This document shows, in pieces, positions 1 to 8,003 of a stretch of DNA of 62,869 nucleotides (its first letter is position 1; each line of letters opens with the position of its first letter). The stretch is from Erysipelotrichaceae bacterium (GTDB taxonomy: Bacteria > Bacillota_I > Bacilli_A > Erysipelotrichales > Erysipelotrichaceae). The stretch lies in contig JAFRIE010000051.1 of assembly GCA_017432885.1 (NCBI GenBank), positions 1 through 62,869 on the forward strand, given 5' to 3'. The notes under the pieces are model-generated. The model saw only the letters and a program-made list of their open reading frames with translations, was not told the origin of the DNA and did not search any database. The translations under genes were made by a program, and so were the position numbers.

Positions 1-90
1 GCAAGATTTCAGCAAGATCGGTCTTCACAAAGTTAAATAAAGTCCAATATCTGATGACAATGTCAAACAAACTGAAGATACGAAACTAAA

Positions 91-116
91 AGAAAAACCT
101 TTAAAATAAAGGTTTT
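91..116 (-). terminator. Intrinsic terminator (minus strand)
   Basis: A perfect 9-bp inverted repeat (94-102 with 108-116) is followed on the minus strand by a short T-rich tail. It would end leftward transcription coming from the genes at 314-1487. Confidence 0.6.
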
Positions 117-203
117 GAAGAATAGATCAAATAAGTCGTTACAAGGTCACGTATAGTGTACGTTTCAAGGAAAACCTCCTTCATCCGCAGCCAGAGAGAA
201 TCA

Positions 204-227
204 AGCCCGATTGACGGGCTTTTTGTT
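204..227 (+). terminator. Intrinsic terminator (plus strand)
   Basis: A GC-rich stem AGCCCG/CGGGCT (204-209 with 215-220) is followed by TTTTGTTT. It would stop a rightward transcript entering from outside the window; no plus-strand gene is visible before it. Confidence 0.6.
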
Positions 228-313
228 TCGTTTAATCCAGTCTCATTTAAAAACACATCCGAAGATGTGCTCAAATCATGAACAAAATCCATAACATACC
301 GAAAAACCGGAAT

Positions 314-865
314 CTAAAGATCAAAGGTATCTTTGATCAATCTTGCTACTTCGTCAGGCTCTTTATCTGAATTATCAATTCTGAGATAGTTATCAAAAGT
401 GATCTCGCCTTCATAGCTGACGCATCTGTGGTTTTTATCATCATTGATCAGACGCTGATTCGATATTTCTATATCTCTTTTGGAAGCCTTGTTCTTCAGC
501 CTGTTTTCAGATATGTTCCGCTGCAGTCTGATCTCCTGCGGAGCGATCAGTTCGACATAATAGAATTCTGTCCCGTATGGTTCAAAGATTCCTTTGACAT
601 GCTCCAGATATTCCCATTCCGAAGGCAGATCGAAATCCATCATCAAAGTGAAGACCATTCCATAGTTATCGGAAGCTGCGTAGTTCTTAAAAATAACATC
701 TCGTATCTCTGAGATTGTTTTTCCATCGTATCTACCAAAAATCTCTATCACAGGCTCAATGGTCATATGATTGTGAAAGAGTCTTAAGTCAGTTATCTTC
801 ATCAGCTCCTGACCAACCGTCATTTTTCCTACAGCAGCATCGCCAATTATAAATATCAGTTTCAT
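314..865 (-). CDS. P-loop kinase-like protein
   Basis: A 183-residue protein with an N-terminal nucleotide-binding loop, GDAAVGKM (residues 8-15), after a short hydrophobic strand. The size and fold outline resemble small AAA or shikimate/gluconate-kinase-like enzymes. Residue 15 is Met where Walker A normally has Ser/Thr, although Thr16 follows. The substrate cannot be told. The start at 865 is preferred over an upstream ATG because GAGG lies six bases before it. It is downstream of the HD-domain gene on the same strand and may be cotranscribed. Related single-gene kinases of this type are often annotated only as AAA family ATPase. Confidence 0.75.
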   Translation of the reverse strand: MKLIFIIGDAAVGKMTVGQELMKITDLRLFHNHMTIEPVIEIFGRYDGKTISEIRDVIFKNYAASDNYGMVFTLMMDFDLPSEWEYLEHVKGIFEPYGTEFYYVELIAPQEIRLQRNISENRLKNKASKRDIEISNQRLINDDKNHRCVSYEGEITFDNYLRIDNSDKEPDEVARLIKDTFDL

Positions 866-899
866 AGAATACCTCAACAAGTCTGAATATGTTTAACAG

Positions 900-1487
900 T
901 TACTCTGGTTTGAAATTATCTTTATCTACCGCCGAATAAAGATCCTCGCCCATCTTTCTTTCGAAATAATCTCTGAGTCTTATGTTTGCATCCCATTTTT
1001 CCTGATCGTAATCTCCATATCTGTTCTTGACATCCGTCATACGATCGATCTGATCCATGACACCTTCTGCTCCGGCAATAGAATCACAAAGCTGAATCAA
1101 ACGGTCATAATCATCCGGTTCAACTGCTTCTAATTCATCAACGATCAATCTTGTCTCTTCTTCAGTTGTATCAAAATTGCCGACATACTTCGATATGTCT
1201 TTCTGGTTGAAGGAATGTGTAAGACAGATTCTGGCTACATCATCATATCCAAGAGACATCATGTAGGAATAACCGTCCGAGACATGTCCCAGATGTCTTT
1301 TCCCGAATTTCCTGCCAATGTCATGAAGCAATCCCAGAACATAAGCTTTTTCAGCATTCATCCCTGATTTTGCAGCAATTGCTTCAGCACAATGAGCGGT
1401 AGTTCTGCTATGGTTTCCCCATGGTCCAGGATTGCAGTTTTCCGCTTCTTTCAGAAGGTTTTCAGCCTGTTCTCTGTCAGGATACAT
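900..1487 (-). CDS. HD-domain phosphohydrolase
   Basis: A 195-residue soluble protein with the metal-binding HD signature: His26, the pair His55-Asp56 in LLHDIGR, further His residues around 65-68 and 92, and an Asp near 134 (LCDSI). HD proteins of this size hydrolyse phosphomonoesters or phosphodiesters, often nucleotides, using divalent metal. The exact substrate is unknown. A 13-bp inverted repeat lies just upstream of the start (1522-1567) and may be an operator. The following gene on the same strand is the kinase-like protein, which suggests but does not prove a functional link. Confidence 0.8.
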   Translation of the reverse strand: MYPDREQAENLLKEAENCNPGPWGNHSRTTAHCAEAIAAKSGMNAEKAYVLGLLHDIGRKFGKRHLGHVSDGYSYMMSLGYDDVARICLTHSFNQKDISKYVGNFDTTEEETRLIVDELEAVEPDDYDRLIQLCDSIAGAEGVMDQIDRMTDVKNRYGDYDQEKWDANIRLRDYFERKMGEDLYSAVDKDNFKPE

Positions 1488-1521
1488 TTCTTGTTATTTG
1501 CTAAACAGGAAAGCTTTTCTT

Positions 1522-1567
1522 GTTCATTGATATTCATTTGTTTCTAATCGAATCAATATCAATGAAC
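1522..1567. promoter_or_regulatory. 13-bp perfect inverted repeat, possible operator
   Basis: GTTCATTGATATT (1522-1534) and its exact reverse complement (1555-1567) are separated by 20 bases. There is no T-run on either side, so it is not an ordinary terminator. It lies in the short gap between the anchored protein at 1595 and the HD gene starting at 1487, where a repressor site for the HD gene would be expected. Confidence 0.4.
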
Positions 1568-1594
1568 TCTTCATCAGAACGGGATCCTCTGCTT

Positions 1595-2488
1595 TTACTG
1601 ACCCGTATTTTCTGCAGGTGTATAAGAGATCATTTTTGTGACCAGTCCTTCATATCCAAGGCTTTCCAGAAGTTCTTTCGCTTTATCTTTGCCAAACATT
1701 TCGAACGCAATTTCCATATTGATGATGATTTCTTTTCTTTCGTTTAATTCCTCTTCAGAAACATCGTCTTTGAATTGATCCGCATAATTGAGTTCTTCCA
1801 GAATCATTTCACGGATTCTATCACCGGATTCCGCCATCGTAGACCAGTGAGCACCTTTCCCGGTGACAGGATTGCTGCCGCCTTCACTTAAATAATACCT
1901 GTGTACAGCTTCATATTCCCGGGTCATTCCGGCTGCTTCTACTTTTTCTAGAATCGACAGCAATAAATTATCGATTACGGGGAACGTTCTATCCGATCCG
2001 ACCATCAGATATGGAAGGAATTGATTGTAGGCATGCCGGTTGAACTCGTCGATAACAGAGCTGAAATCATACCATTTGAAAATGATCTTGACGTCCGCAG
2101 TGATCATATTTCCGAAAGATGGATCCTTCTCGTGAACCACAAGATCACCGATCCGATACTCATCAATATCTTTCACCAGATCGTTGACCTTCGACTGATA
2201 TAAAGAGAGCTCGGTCGATGTGCTCCATAGATCCTTGTAAGTTACCGGATTTCCTTCGGTATCCAGGAGATTGTCATCGCTATTATAGATGCTAAGGAGA
2301 GGAAGAAAATACTTCTCAGACTTACCGAAAAGTATATCGGCGTCTTCCTGTGCGGTCTCTATCAGTATCTGCCTGAATACTTCGGGTTTATGACGAAGGG
2401 CCTTGGCAATATAGATACCGCCTCCGGTAAGAAGAAGCAGCATAATGGCTGCGATTATGATCCGTGTTTTTCTGTTTACCTTTTTCAT
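1595..2488 (-). CDS. Membrane-anchored protein of unknown function
   Basis: A 297-residue protein with a basic N-terminus (MKKVNRKTR) and one hydrophobic segment at about residues 9-29, so a signal anchor or uncleaved signal peptide with the bulk outside the membrane. There is no lipobox Cys. The rest is hydrophilic and mostly helical in character, rich in Glu, Asp and Lys. I do not recognise a family. The neighbours are a GNAT upstream and the HD protein downstream, neither of which points to a role. Confidence 0.7.
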   Translation of the reverse strand: MKKVNRKTRIIIAAIMLLLLTGGGIYIAKALRHKPEVFRQILIETAQEDADILFGKSEKYFLPLLSIYNSDDNLLDTEGNPVTYKDLWSTSTELSLYQSKVNDLVKDIDEYRIGDLVVHEKDPSFGNMITADVKIIFKWYDFSSVIDEFNRHAYNQFLPYLMVGSDRTFPVIDNLLLSILEKVEAAGMTREYEAVHRYYLSEGGSNPVTGKGAHWSTMAESGDRIREMILEELNYADQFKDDVSEEELNERKEIIINMEIAFEMFGKDKAKELLESLGYEGLVTKMISYTPAENTGQ

Positions 2489-2529
2489 TGTTGTTCCATT
2501 ACGTCCTTTGAATCATTACAAATCAAAAT

Positions 2530-2982
2530 CTATCGGTGGATATACATCCTCATCAGGTCCGTTTCTCCTTCTCCCTGAACCATGCAGAGAAAGTCCCAGC
2601 CGTATTTTTCATAAAAACCGGTATGATCCGTTACCAGATAGACAGGTGAAATGTCTTTCGCTTTCAGATCATTTACCGCCATCTCAAGCAAATGCCCCGC
2701 GATACCTTTACGGCGATCCTTTTCTTCCGTATACACAGCACATATATTGGGAAACAAGTCCTTTCTATCGTGAAAGTCATTTTCAATGACCCCTAAACCG
2801 CCAATGATCTTATCTCCATCCATACACAGATACCATCCGTATTCCGTTTCTCGATTCAGATAGCGTTCCATACACTCCAGATAGGCGTTTTTCGGTATAC
2901 CCCATTTACTATGGAACCATTCTGCTGCCATATCTTTAAGCGATGGGTCATCTCTCAATGTGATAAAAGTGAATTCTCCCAT
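2530..2982 (-). CDS. GNAT family N-acetyltransferase
   Basis: A 150-residue single-domain acetyltransferase. The acetyl-CoA pyrophosphate-binding loop is seen as DRRKGIAGHLLE (about residues 91-102), followed by the typical helix and the late strand near YEKYGWDF. GNATs transfer acetyl from acetyl-CoA to an amine; the acceptor here is unknown. The start follows the upstream gene by about 12 bases, suggesting cotranscription with the 150-residue unknown protein at 2994. Confidence 0.85.
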   Translation of the reverse strand: MGEFTFITLRDDPSLKDMAAEWFHSKWGIPKNAYLECMERYLNRETEYGWYLCMDGDKIIGGLGVIENDFHDRKDLFPNICAVYTEEKDRRKGIAGHLLEMAVNDLKAKDISPVYLVTDHTGFYEKYGWDFLCMVQGEGETDLMRMYIHR

Positions 2983-2993
2983 ATCTATCTACT

Positions 2994-3446
2994 TTATCTT
3001 CCCATGAAGATTTCTGTCAGGCTCCGTTTAAAGCCTTTCAGAAGTGTTTCATATTTGCCGATCTCAACATCACCCAGCTTCTCTTCTTTCCACAGGCGCA
3101 GTATGGATTCTGCCAAAGGCATCGCATACTGCAGCTGCGACTTTTCCAGCATCGGGAATACGAAGAAGACCATCGATAGGCGATAATCGTTCAAATCACG
3201 TTTCCGGATAAAACGGAATTTTATGTTCTCATTGCAGATCGTCTCCGCCCTAACCGCATCCACAAAGTTCGCTGCCTGCTTTACGGTTGCCAGATCCGGA
3301 TCATCGCTGTTTTGAATCTCCTGATCGATTTCCTTCAGCTTTTCCCTGACTTCTTCTTCGTACTTTAAAAACGCCTCTTCGTACGTTTTGGCTTTAAATT
3401 CCTTATACAGTTCCCGATAATTCAAAATCAGTTCTTTCGCATCCAT
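2994..3446 (-). CDS. Hypothetical soluble protein
   Basis: A 150-residue, strongly charged protein with a long N-terminal helical stretch rich in Lys and Glu (residues 10-45), possibly a coiled coil. No membrane segment, signal or catalytic motif is visible. The start is supported by GAGGTG four bases upstream of the ATG. It lies between the YdcF-type membrane protein and the GNAT, all on the minus strand. Family not recognised. Confidence 0.65.
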   Translation of the reverse strand: MDAKELILNYRELYKEFKAKTYEEAFLKYEEEVREKLKEIDQEIQNSDDPDLATVKQAANFVDAVRAETICNENIKFRFIRKRDLNDYRLSMVFFVFPMLEKSQLQYAMPLAESILRLWKEEKLGDVEIGKYETLLKGFKRSLTEIFMGR

Positions 3447-3479
3447 TTTTCACCTCATAAAACAACGATAATCGGCTAT

Positions 3480-4691
3480 TCAACCGGTATAGACAATAAA
3501 AGTTAGTACGATATATATTACGACCATGCTGATTAGAGCAACAGCCTGTTTGACTTTGTGAGCCGTAAGCAGACCGACAAATTCTCTGACGGATGCATTC
3601 GGCCAGAAATACCATTTTGTTTTCGCAGCGATTCCTACCGCTCTCATCTTGTTTCTGCGGGCATACAAGCCGCTGCGGAAGACATGATAAGCCGTCGTAG
3701 AAAAGGCGATCTTCCCTTCAGGATTTTTCTCCATGATCTTTTCTTTGGAGTATTTCATGTTTTCAAAGGTATTTACCGATTGTTCTTCCAGCAGGATCCG
3801 TTCTTCAGGAATCCCTTGCTCTCTCAGATAGTTTCCGATAGAACGGCCTTCAGAGATCACTTCATCGCTCCCCTGTCCTCCGGAACAGACAAAAGTCAAC
3901 TCTTTTCCGGTTTCTTTCTTCTGTTTCTGATAGAACTCCAGTGCCCGGTCGATCCTTCCTTTCAGAAGCGGCAAAGGTGTTCCGTCTTTTCGTAGACCGC
4001 AGCCAAGAACGATCATGAAATCCTTGTTGTATTCCGGTTCATAATGACTCACGATCGCCAGAACAGTCACTGCACCCAGCAGCATACATTCGAAATAAAG
4101 ATAAACAGCCGCAAAAGTATTGGTAACAAGCTCATGAACGATAATATCCCATAGGCTTCCTGATACATAGAAATCGAAAAGATAAAGAAAAATCTCCCCA
4201 CACACCAGTAGGATGGCAAGGATGAAAGCCAACATATTTGTAAAACTGAATCCTTCGTTTCTGATCAAAAAGACATTGGAGATACATAACAGAATGGCGA
4301 AGAGAAGCAGGAGCGGAGCCGTTATCAGCATGTAGTTTTTTGCCGATCCTAGAAAGACATGAATGATCATAATAAGCGGATAAGCATCCGGATCTTTTGA
4401 CCAGGAAATAAAGATGCCGATCAGAATAAACAGCTGGACTAAAACAAAGAGAAAGAAACCGATATAGTAGATACTGTTATAGGAATACGGATTGTACTGC
4501 AGCTGTCCGATAAAGGCTTTCATCAGCATGTACATGACTGTCAGAAGATATACGGCTGTAAGCAGAGAATACACCGGGAAAGAACTGATTTTCAGCAGCA
4601 TCATAATGACGGTCAGTAAGACTGTAAGAGCTGTTAGGATCGCTATATTGTAGAGTTTCGGTTTTTTATCTCTAGTGTCAAATCTCATCAT
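3480..4691 (-). CDS. YdcF-family (DUF218) membrane protein
   Basis: About 403 residues. The first half has roughly six or seven hydrophobic helices (residues 15-220). The C-terminal half is a DUF218/YdcF domain opening with VLGCGLRKDGTPLP and a CSGGQGSDE loop, then a conserved ENMKYSK segment, and ends with a last membrane helix. SanA and YdcF relatives are linked to envelope metabolism, and the domain binds an S-adenosylmethionine-like ligand in YdcF. The start is uncertain among clustered ATGs at 4703-4688; the one at 4691 sits best behind GAGG. Confidence 0.8.
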   Translation of the reverse strand: MMRFDTRDKKPKLYNIAILTALTVLLTVIMMLLKISSFPVYSLLTAVYLLTVMYMLMKAFIGQLQYNPYSYNSIYYIGFFLFVLVQLFILIGIFISWSKDPDAYPLIMIIHVFLGSAKNYMLITAPLLLLFAILLCISNVFLIRNEGFSFTNMLAFILAILLVCGEIFLYLFDFYVSGSLWDIIVHELVTNTFAAVYLYFECMLLGAVTVLAIVSHYEPEYNKDFMIVLGCGLRKDGTPLPLLKGRIDRALEFYQKQKKETGKELTFVCSGGQGSDEVISEGRSIGNYLREQGIPEERILLEEQSVNTFENMKYSKEKIMEKNPEGKIAFSTTAYHVFRSGLYARRNKMRAVGIAAKTKWYFWPNASVREFVGLLTAHKVKQAVALISMVVIYIVLTFIVYTG

Positions 4692-4804
4692 CATATACCT
4701 CATCCGATATCAATTCTTTTTTATTCTATAGTTATTACGCTCATTTTCGGCAAGACTCAAAATGTATCTTTCTTTTATTTCATTATACTATCTCACGCAT
4801 ATCC

Positions 4805-5476
4805 CTAGAAGATATCCAGGACTTTTGTTTTTTCCATCAGTTCTTCTTTGTTAAGAATCACATAGACGAATCGGTCTTTTCTTAGAATTCCTTTCTTCGT
4901 GAATTCCTTCATAACTGTTTCCAAATGTCGGTAGGAAACGCCGAGGCTTTCGGCAATGACTGTTTTCCGTAAAGAAAGCCTGCCGTTTAGAGCGTTTTCA
5001 AGTATGAAAGCCGAAAGTCTGTTTTCCAAAGGATAGGAAGTATACTGTACCAGTTTCAGGGCATGTTCCCTTTCCTTTTCGGTCAGAAGTTCACAGAGAC
5101 GCAGTAAAAATCTTCTGTCGTTCAGCAACCTATCTCTGCAGGAAACAAGAGGCAAGGCGATCAGAACGCACCGGCCTATCGTTTCGACAGAGAAGGAAAC
5201 ATCTTCGCTGATCAGTTCAATTTCCCCCACCAGAGATGGAGCGATGATGGTATTAAGAACAAACGACTTTCCTTCCTGATTGATCGTCTTTACTCTTAAT
5301 CTTCCCTCCATCAGGTAGTAAAGATTTGTCGCTTCTTCTCCCTGCTCGATCAATGTTTCATTCGGACTGCTTCGGATCAGATAGGCTTCCTCATCAAATT
5401 CCTCAGAAAAATAGTTTCTGTAAGCTCTGGTATTCAGGTATTCATTTATTTTGTTTCGATCATATATTTTTTCCAT
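4805..5476 (-). CDS. Crp/Fnr-family regulator, YeiL-like
   Basis: A 223-residue transcription regulator. The N-terminal part (about 20-150) is a cyclic-nucleotide-binding-type beta barrel with EQGEEATNLYYLMEGRLRV. The C-terminal part is a winged helix (about 165-215) with RKTVIAESLGVSYRHLETVM as the recognition unit. There is no Fnr iron-sulfur Cys cluster. It is transcribed divergently from a nucleoside hydrolase 80 bp away. In E. coli the Crp/Fnr-type gene yeiL likewise neighbours the ribonucleoside hydrolase rihB, so control of nucleoside breakdown is a good inference. The start at 5476 was chosen over far-upstream ATGs because those would run into the neighbouring gene. Confidence 0.82.
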   Translation of the reverse strand: MEKIYDRNKINEYLNTRAYRNYFSEEFDEEAYLIRSSPNETLIEQGEEATNLYYLMEGRLRVKTINQEGKSFVLNTIIAPSLVGEIELISEDVSFSVETIGRCVLIALPLVSCRDRLLNDRRFLLRLCELLTEKEREHALKLVQYTSYPLENRLSAFILENALNGRLSLRKTVIAESLGVSYRHLETVMKEFTKKGILRKDRFVYVILNKEELMEKTKVLDIF

Positions 5477-5487
5477 GCTGATTATGT

Positions 5488-5507
5488 AATAGGAAGTATC
5501 TCCTATT
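5488..5507. promoter_or_regulatory. 20-bp palindrome in the regulator/hydrolase divergent promoter
   Basis: AATAGGA (5488-5494) and TCCTATT (5501-5507) form a perfect dyad with a 6-base centre. The spacing fits a dimeric Crp/Fnr-type protein, and the site lies between the regulator start (5476) and the hydrolase start (5556). It is a plausible shared operator. The half-site is not the classical Crp or Fnr sequence. Confidence 0.5.
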
Positions 5508-5555
5508 TTTCTTTCTTTAATCATACTATGATAAAGAGGAAAAGAGGAATTGATC

Positions 5556-6485
5556 ATGAAAAGAAAAATGATACTTGACTGTGATACCGGACATGATGAT
5601 GCGATCGCTTTGATGGTTGCGTCCAAACATCCTGACATTGAATTGCTGGGTGTGACTGTCGTTGCCGGGAATCAGACCCTGCCTAAGACACTTAAAAACA
5701 CTCTAAACGTAGCTGATCATCTGGGATTGAATGTGCCTGTCTACGGCGGAATGAGTCTTCCGCTGGTCAGAGAGCAGTATGTTGCCGATGATGTACATGG
5801 CGAAACAGGACTGGACGGTCCGGTTTTCGGCGAACTGCATAAAAAGGCAGAAGATAAGCACGCCGTTCTTTATCTGATCGATACGCTGATGGCAAGCGAC
5901 GGCGATATCACACTGGTTCCTGTTGGACCTTTGACAAATATCGCTACGGCAATGAGAATGGAGCCAAGGATCATTCCTAAGATCCAGGAGATCGTACTGA
6001 TGGGCGGTGCCGTCGGCTTGGGCAACGCTTCACCGGCTGCCGAATTCAACATCTATGCCGATCCGGAAGCCGCTCACGTCGTTTTCACTTCAGGCGTTAA
6101 GATCACGATGATGCCGCTGGATCTGACCAATACCGCTCTGGCAAACATGCAGATCATTGAAAGAATGGAAGGTATCGGAAACAAGGCGGGAAAACTGTTT
6201 GGCGATATCATGCGTTTTACCTTCAGTTCACAGGCCGTAAACGGTCTTGATGCAGGTCCTGTTCACGACGTCACTGCCGTTACTTATCTGGTTGCTCCAG
6301 AACTGTATCATACACAGGATATGTTTGTGGAAATCGATACGAACCGCTACGGTCCGGGATATGGCAGAACGATATGCGATGCCAACAACAGATATCACAG
6401 GAAGCCGAACGCCACCGTCGGGATGAGTATCGATCTGGACAGATTCTGGGATCTGGTAGAAGATACGCTCAGAAAGCATATCTAG
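5556..6485 (+). CDS. Inosine/uridine-preferring nucleoside hydrolase
   Basis: A 309-residue hydrolase that cleaves the N-glycosidic bond of ribonucleosides to base and ribose. The calcium-binding, catalytic N-terminal signature [12 protein letters not shown] is at residues 7-18, with further family motifs [20 protein letters not shown] and [12 protein letters not shown], and a late HDVTAV. The length is normal for the IunH/Rih family. The start is ATG 5556, seven bases after AAGAGGA; an in-frame TTG at 5550 lies too close to that site. It stands alone on the plus strand, divergent from the YeiL-like regulator, and ends in a strong terminator. It would act on the nucleosides released by the adjacent 5'-nucleotidases. 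Confidence 0.92.
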   Translation: MKRKMILDCDTGHDDAIALMVASKHPDIELLGVTVVAGNQTLPKTLKNTLNVADHLGLNVPVYGGMSLPLVREQYVADDVHGETGLDGPVFGELHKKAEDKHAVLYLIDTLMASDGDITLVPVGPLTNIATAMRMEPRIIPKIQEIVLMGGAVGLGNASPAAEFNIYADPEAAHVVFTSGVKITMMPLDLTNTALANMQIIERMEGIGNKAGKLFGDIMRFTFSSQAVNGLDAGPVHDVTAVTYLVAPELYHTQDMFVEIDTNRYGPGYGRTICDANNRYHRKPNATVGMSIDLDRFWDLVEDTLRKHI

Positions 6486-6497
6486 CAAAACATAATA

Positions 6498-6525
6498 AAA
6501 ACCTGTCAAAAGACAGGTTTTTTTT
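6498..6525. terminator. Bidirectional terminator between hydrolase and 5'-nucleotidase genes
   Basis: A stem ACCTGTC/GACAGGT (6501-6507 with 6512-6518) is flanked by A-run and T-run, so it works in both directions for the convergent genes ending at 6485 and 6546. Confidence 0.8.
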
Positions 6526-6545
6526 ATGAAGATGTCTTAATTGAT

Positions 6546-8000
6546 TTACCACGGGCTGTTATCGTTTTCCGGTGTTCCGATGAAGAGATAACGTCCGTCT
6601 TTTTTTCCTTCTATGATCTTAAAGCGGCTGAAGTAGCTCCACAATGCATCGTGGATCCTGATGCCGGTATTGTTCCATTTTACTCTGCCACTGATATCTC
6701 CTGTATCGTTTCCGCCGGTAGACATGTATTCGGATGTCACGACTGTAAACGTTTCTTCAGGCTTCACATCTTCCCCGTTTTCTTTTCTGATCCATACTAC
6801 TTTTTGACCCGCAGGTTTCGTATGGTCCATTTTCACTCTTAATCCGGAGAACATGATGTTGCCGTTGTTGCCGAAACGTTCCGGATAATGAATATGTTCA
6901 AAGAGATCGTAAAGATCCTGGCCTGTATATTCCGATGTATACAGAAAGTCGTTGAATCCCATTGCTTCCGCAATGGATGACCTGGTCAGCGGTCCTTTTG
7001 ACAGAAATCTTCCGCAGCTTGTGCAGTTGAAATAGGCAAAGTCCGCACTGAATTCTTCTCGGACCGCATCGCTTAAGAGATCTCCCATCTCCGATTCAAA
7101 ATCCAGTCGCATCGGAATGTCTTCTTTGACTTCCGCCATGGCTTCCTCGAAATAATACAAATGAGGCTGAAGGACTTCATTCAGGATCTTTGTTATCTCG
7201 GGGTCTGCCTCTTCTTCCTTCATGACATCGATGATTTCCGCTTCCTTAGAAACGACCTCTCTTTTTTCTTCATCAAAACAGATCGTCACATGGCCAAGAC
7301 TTCTTCCGCCAAATCCGGCTTTCGTGATGGCGCAGCCATCTACTACTTCCGCGAAATCTCCCGGAATATGTCCGCCGATCACCACGTCAGGATGCAGGTC
7401 CTTGATCTGATCGAAGACTTCAAACAGCTCGCCGGTATGATCCGGATAAAATGGAAAATGAGTCAGAACAACGATGATCTCGGCACCTTCGTTTTTCATC
7501 TGCGGGATGTACGTTCTGGCGCATTGAACACTGTTTAGAACCTTGAAAGGTTCTATCATCGGCTTAGCAACCATGAATGGAGTGTATTCGGTACATAAAC
7601 CCAGAATGCCGTATCTTATTCCCCCTTTGTTCAGCAAAACGTAAGGCTTGACTCCTTTCACAAAAGAATCGTCATTCTTCTTTACAATATTGGAACACAC
7701 AACAGCTGTCCGGCCATCGAACCTTGCGATTCTTGCTTCCAGATCCTTTTCGCCTCGATCAAATTCGTGATTGCCCAGTTCAAAAACATCGGTCTTCAGA
7801 AGCCCGATCGCTTCCGGAATGAAATCGCCCCACAGCAGATGAGAGATATTGTCTCCGGCATCCAGCAGCAGGCAATGATCGGGATCCTGATCACGGATCC
7901 TGCCGATCGCTCTTGCAAAATGATCCAGTCCGCTGGATTCTTCGTCTTTTCTGATTCTGCCGGAATAATCGGCATGTGAAAGTATGTTGATCCGAATCAT
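6546..8000 (-). CDS. 5'-nucleotidase/UshA-type metallophosphatase, paralogue 1
   Basis: A 484-residue two-domain enzyme. The N-terminal metallophosphatase domain (about 1-250) shows LLLDAGD, GNHEFDRG and LTHFPFYP. The C-terminal 5'-nucleotidase domain (about 290-470) contains NCTSCGRF and STGGNDTGD. It has no signal peptide, unlike secreted UshA, so it should act in the cytoplasm. The first metal motif reads HADYSGR, with Ser where the tandem paralogue and the family have His, which may alter metal binding. The GGHIPGD motif lacks the second His of the usual GHxH. It is the last gene of the ABC operon, four bases after paralogue 2. Confidence 0.87.
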   Translation of the reverse strand: MIRINILSHADYSGRIRKDEESSGLDHFARAIGRIRDQDPDHCLLLDAGDNISHLLWGDFIPEAIGLLKTDVFELGNHEFDRGEKDLEARIARFDGRTAVVCSNIVKKNDDSFVKGVKPYVLLNKGGIRYGILGLCTEYTPFMVAKPMIEPFKVLNSVQCARTYIPQMKNEGAEIIVVLTHFPFYPDHTGELFEVFDQIKDLHPDVVIGGHIPGDFAEVVDGCAITKAGFGGRSLGHVTICFDEEKREVVSKEAEIIDVMKEEEADPEITKILNEVLQPHLYYFEEAMAEVKEDIPMRLDFESEMGDLLSDAVREEFSADFAYFNCTSCGRFLSKGPLTRSSIAEAMGFNDFLYTSEYTGQDLYDLFEHIHYPERFGNNGNIMFSGLRVKMDHTKPAGQKVVWIRKENGEDVKPEETFTVVTSEYMSTGGNDTGDISGRVKWNNTGIRIHDALWSYFSRFKIIEGKKDGRYLFIGTPENDNSPW

Positions 8001-8003
8001 TTT

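Larger units (their letters stand above)
1..313. other. Left-edge stretch without a supported gene
   Basis: I see no convincing coding sequence here. The only minus-strand open frame (292 to 101, 63 codons) has no ribosome binding site and no recognisable motif. The stretch holds two intrinsic terminators pointing in opposite directions, annotated separately, so it is probably the junction between transcripts of the kinase-like gene at 314 and something left of the window. Confidence 0.4.

Noticed and set aside
101..292. A 63-codon minus-strand open frame ending in SSKPLF
   Set aside because: No ribosome binding site, no recognisable motif, and it contains the plus-strand terminator at 204-227 and runs into a minus-strand terminator.
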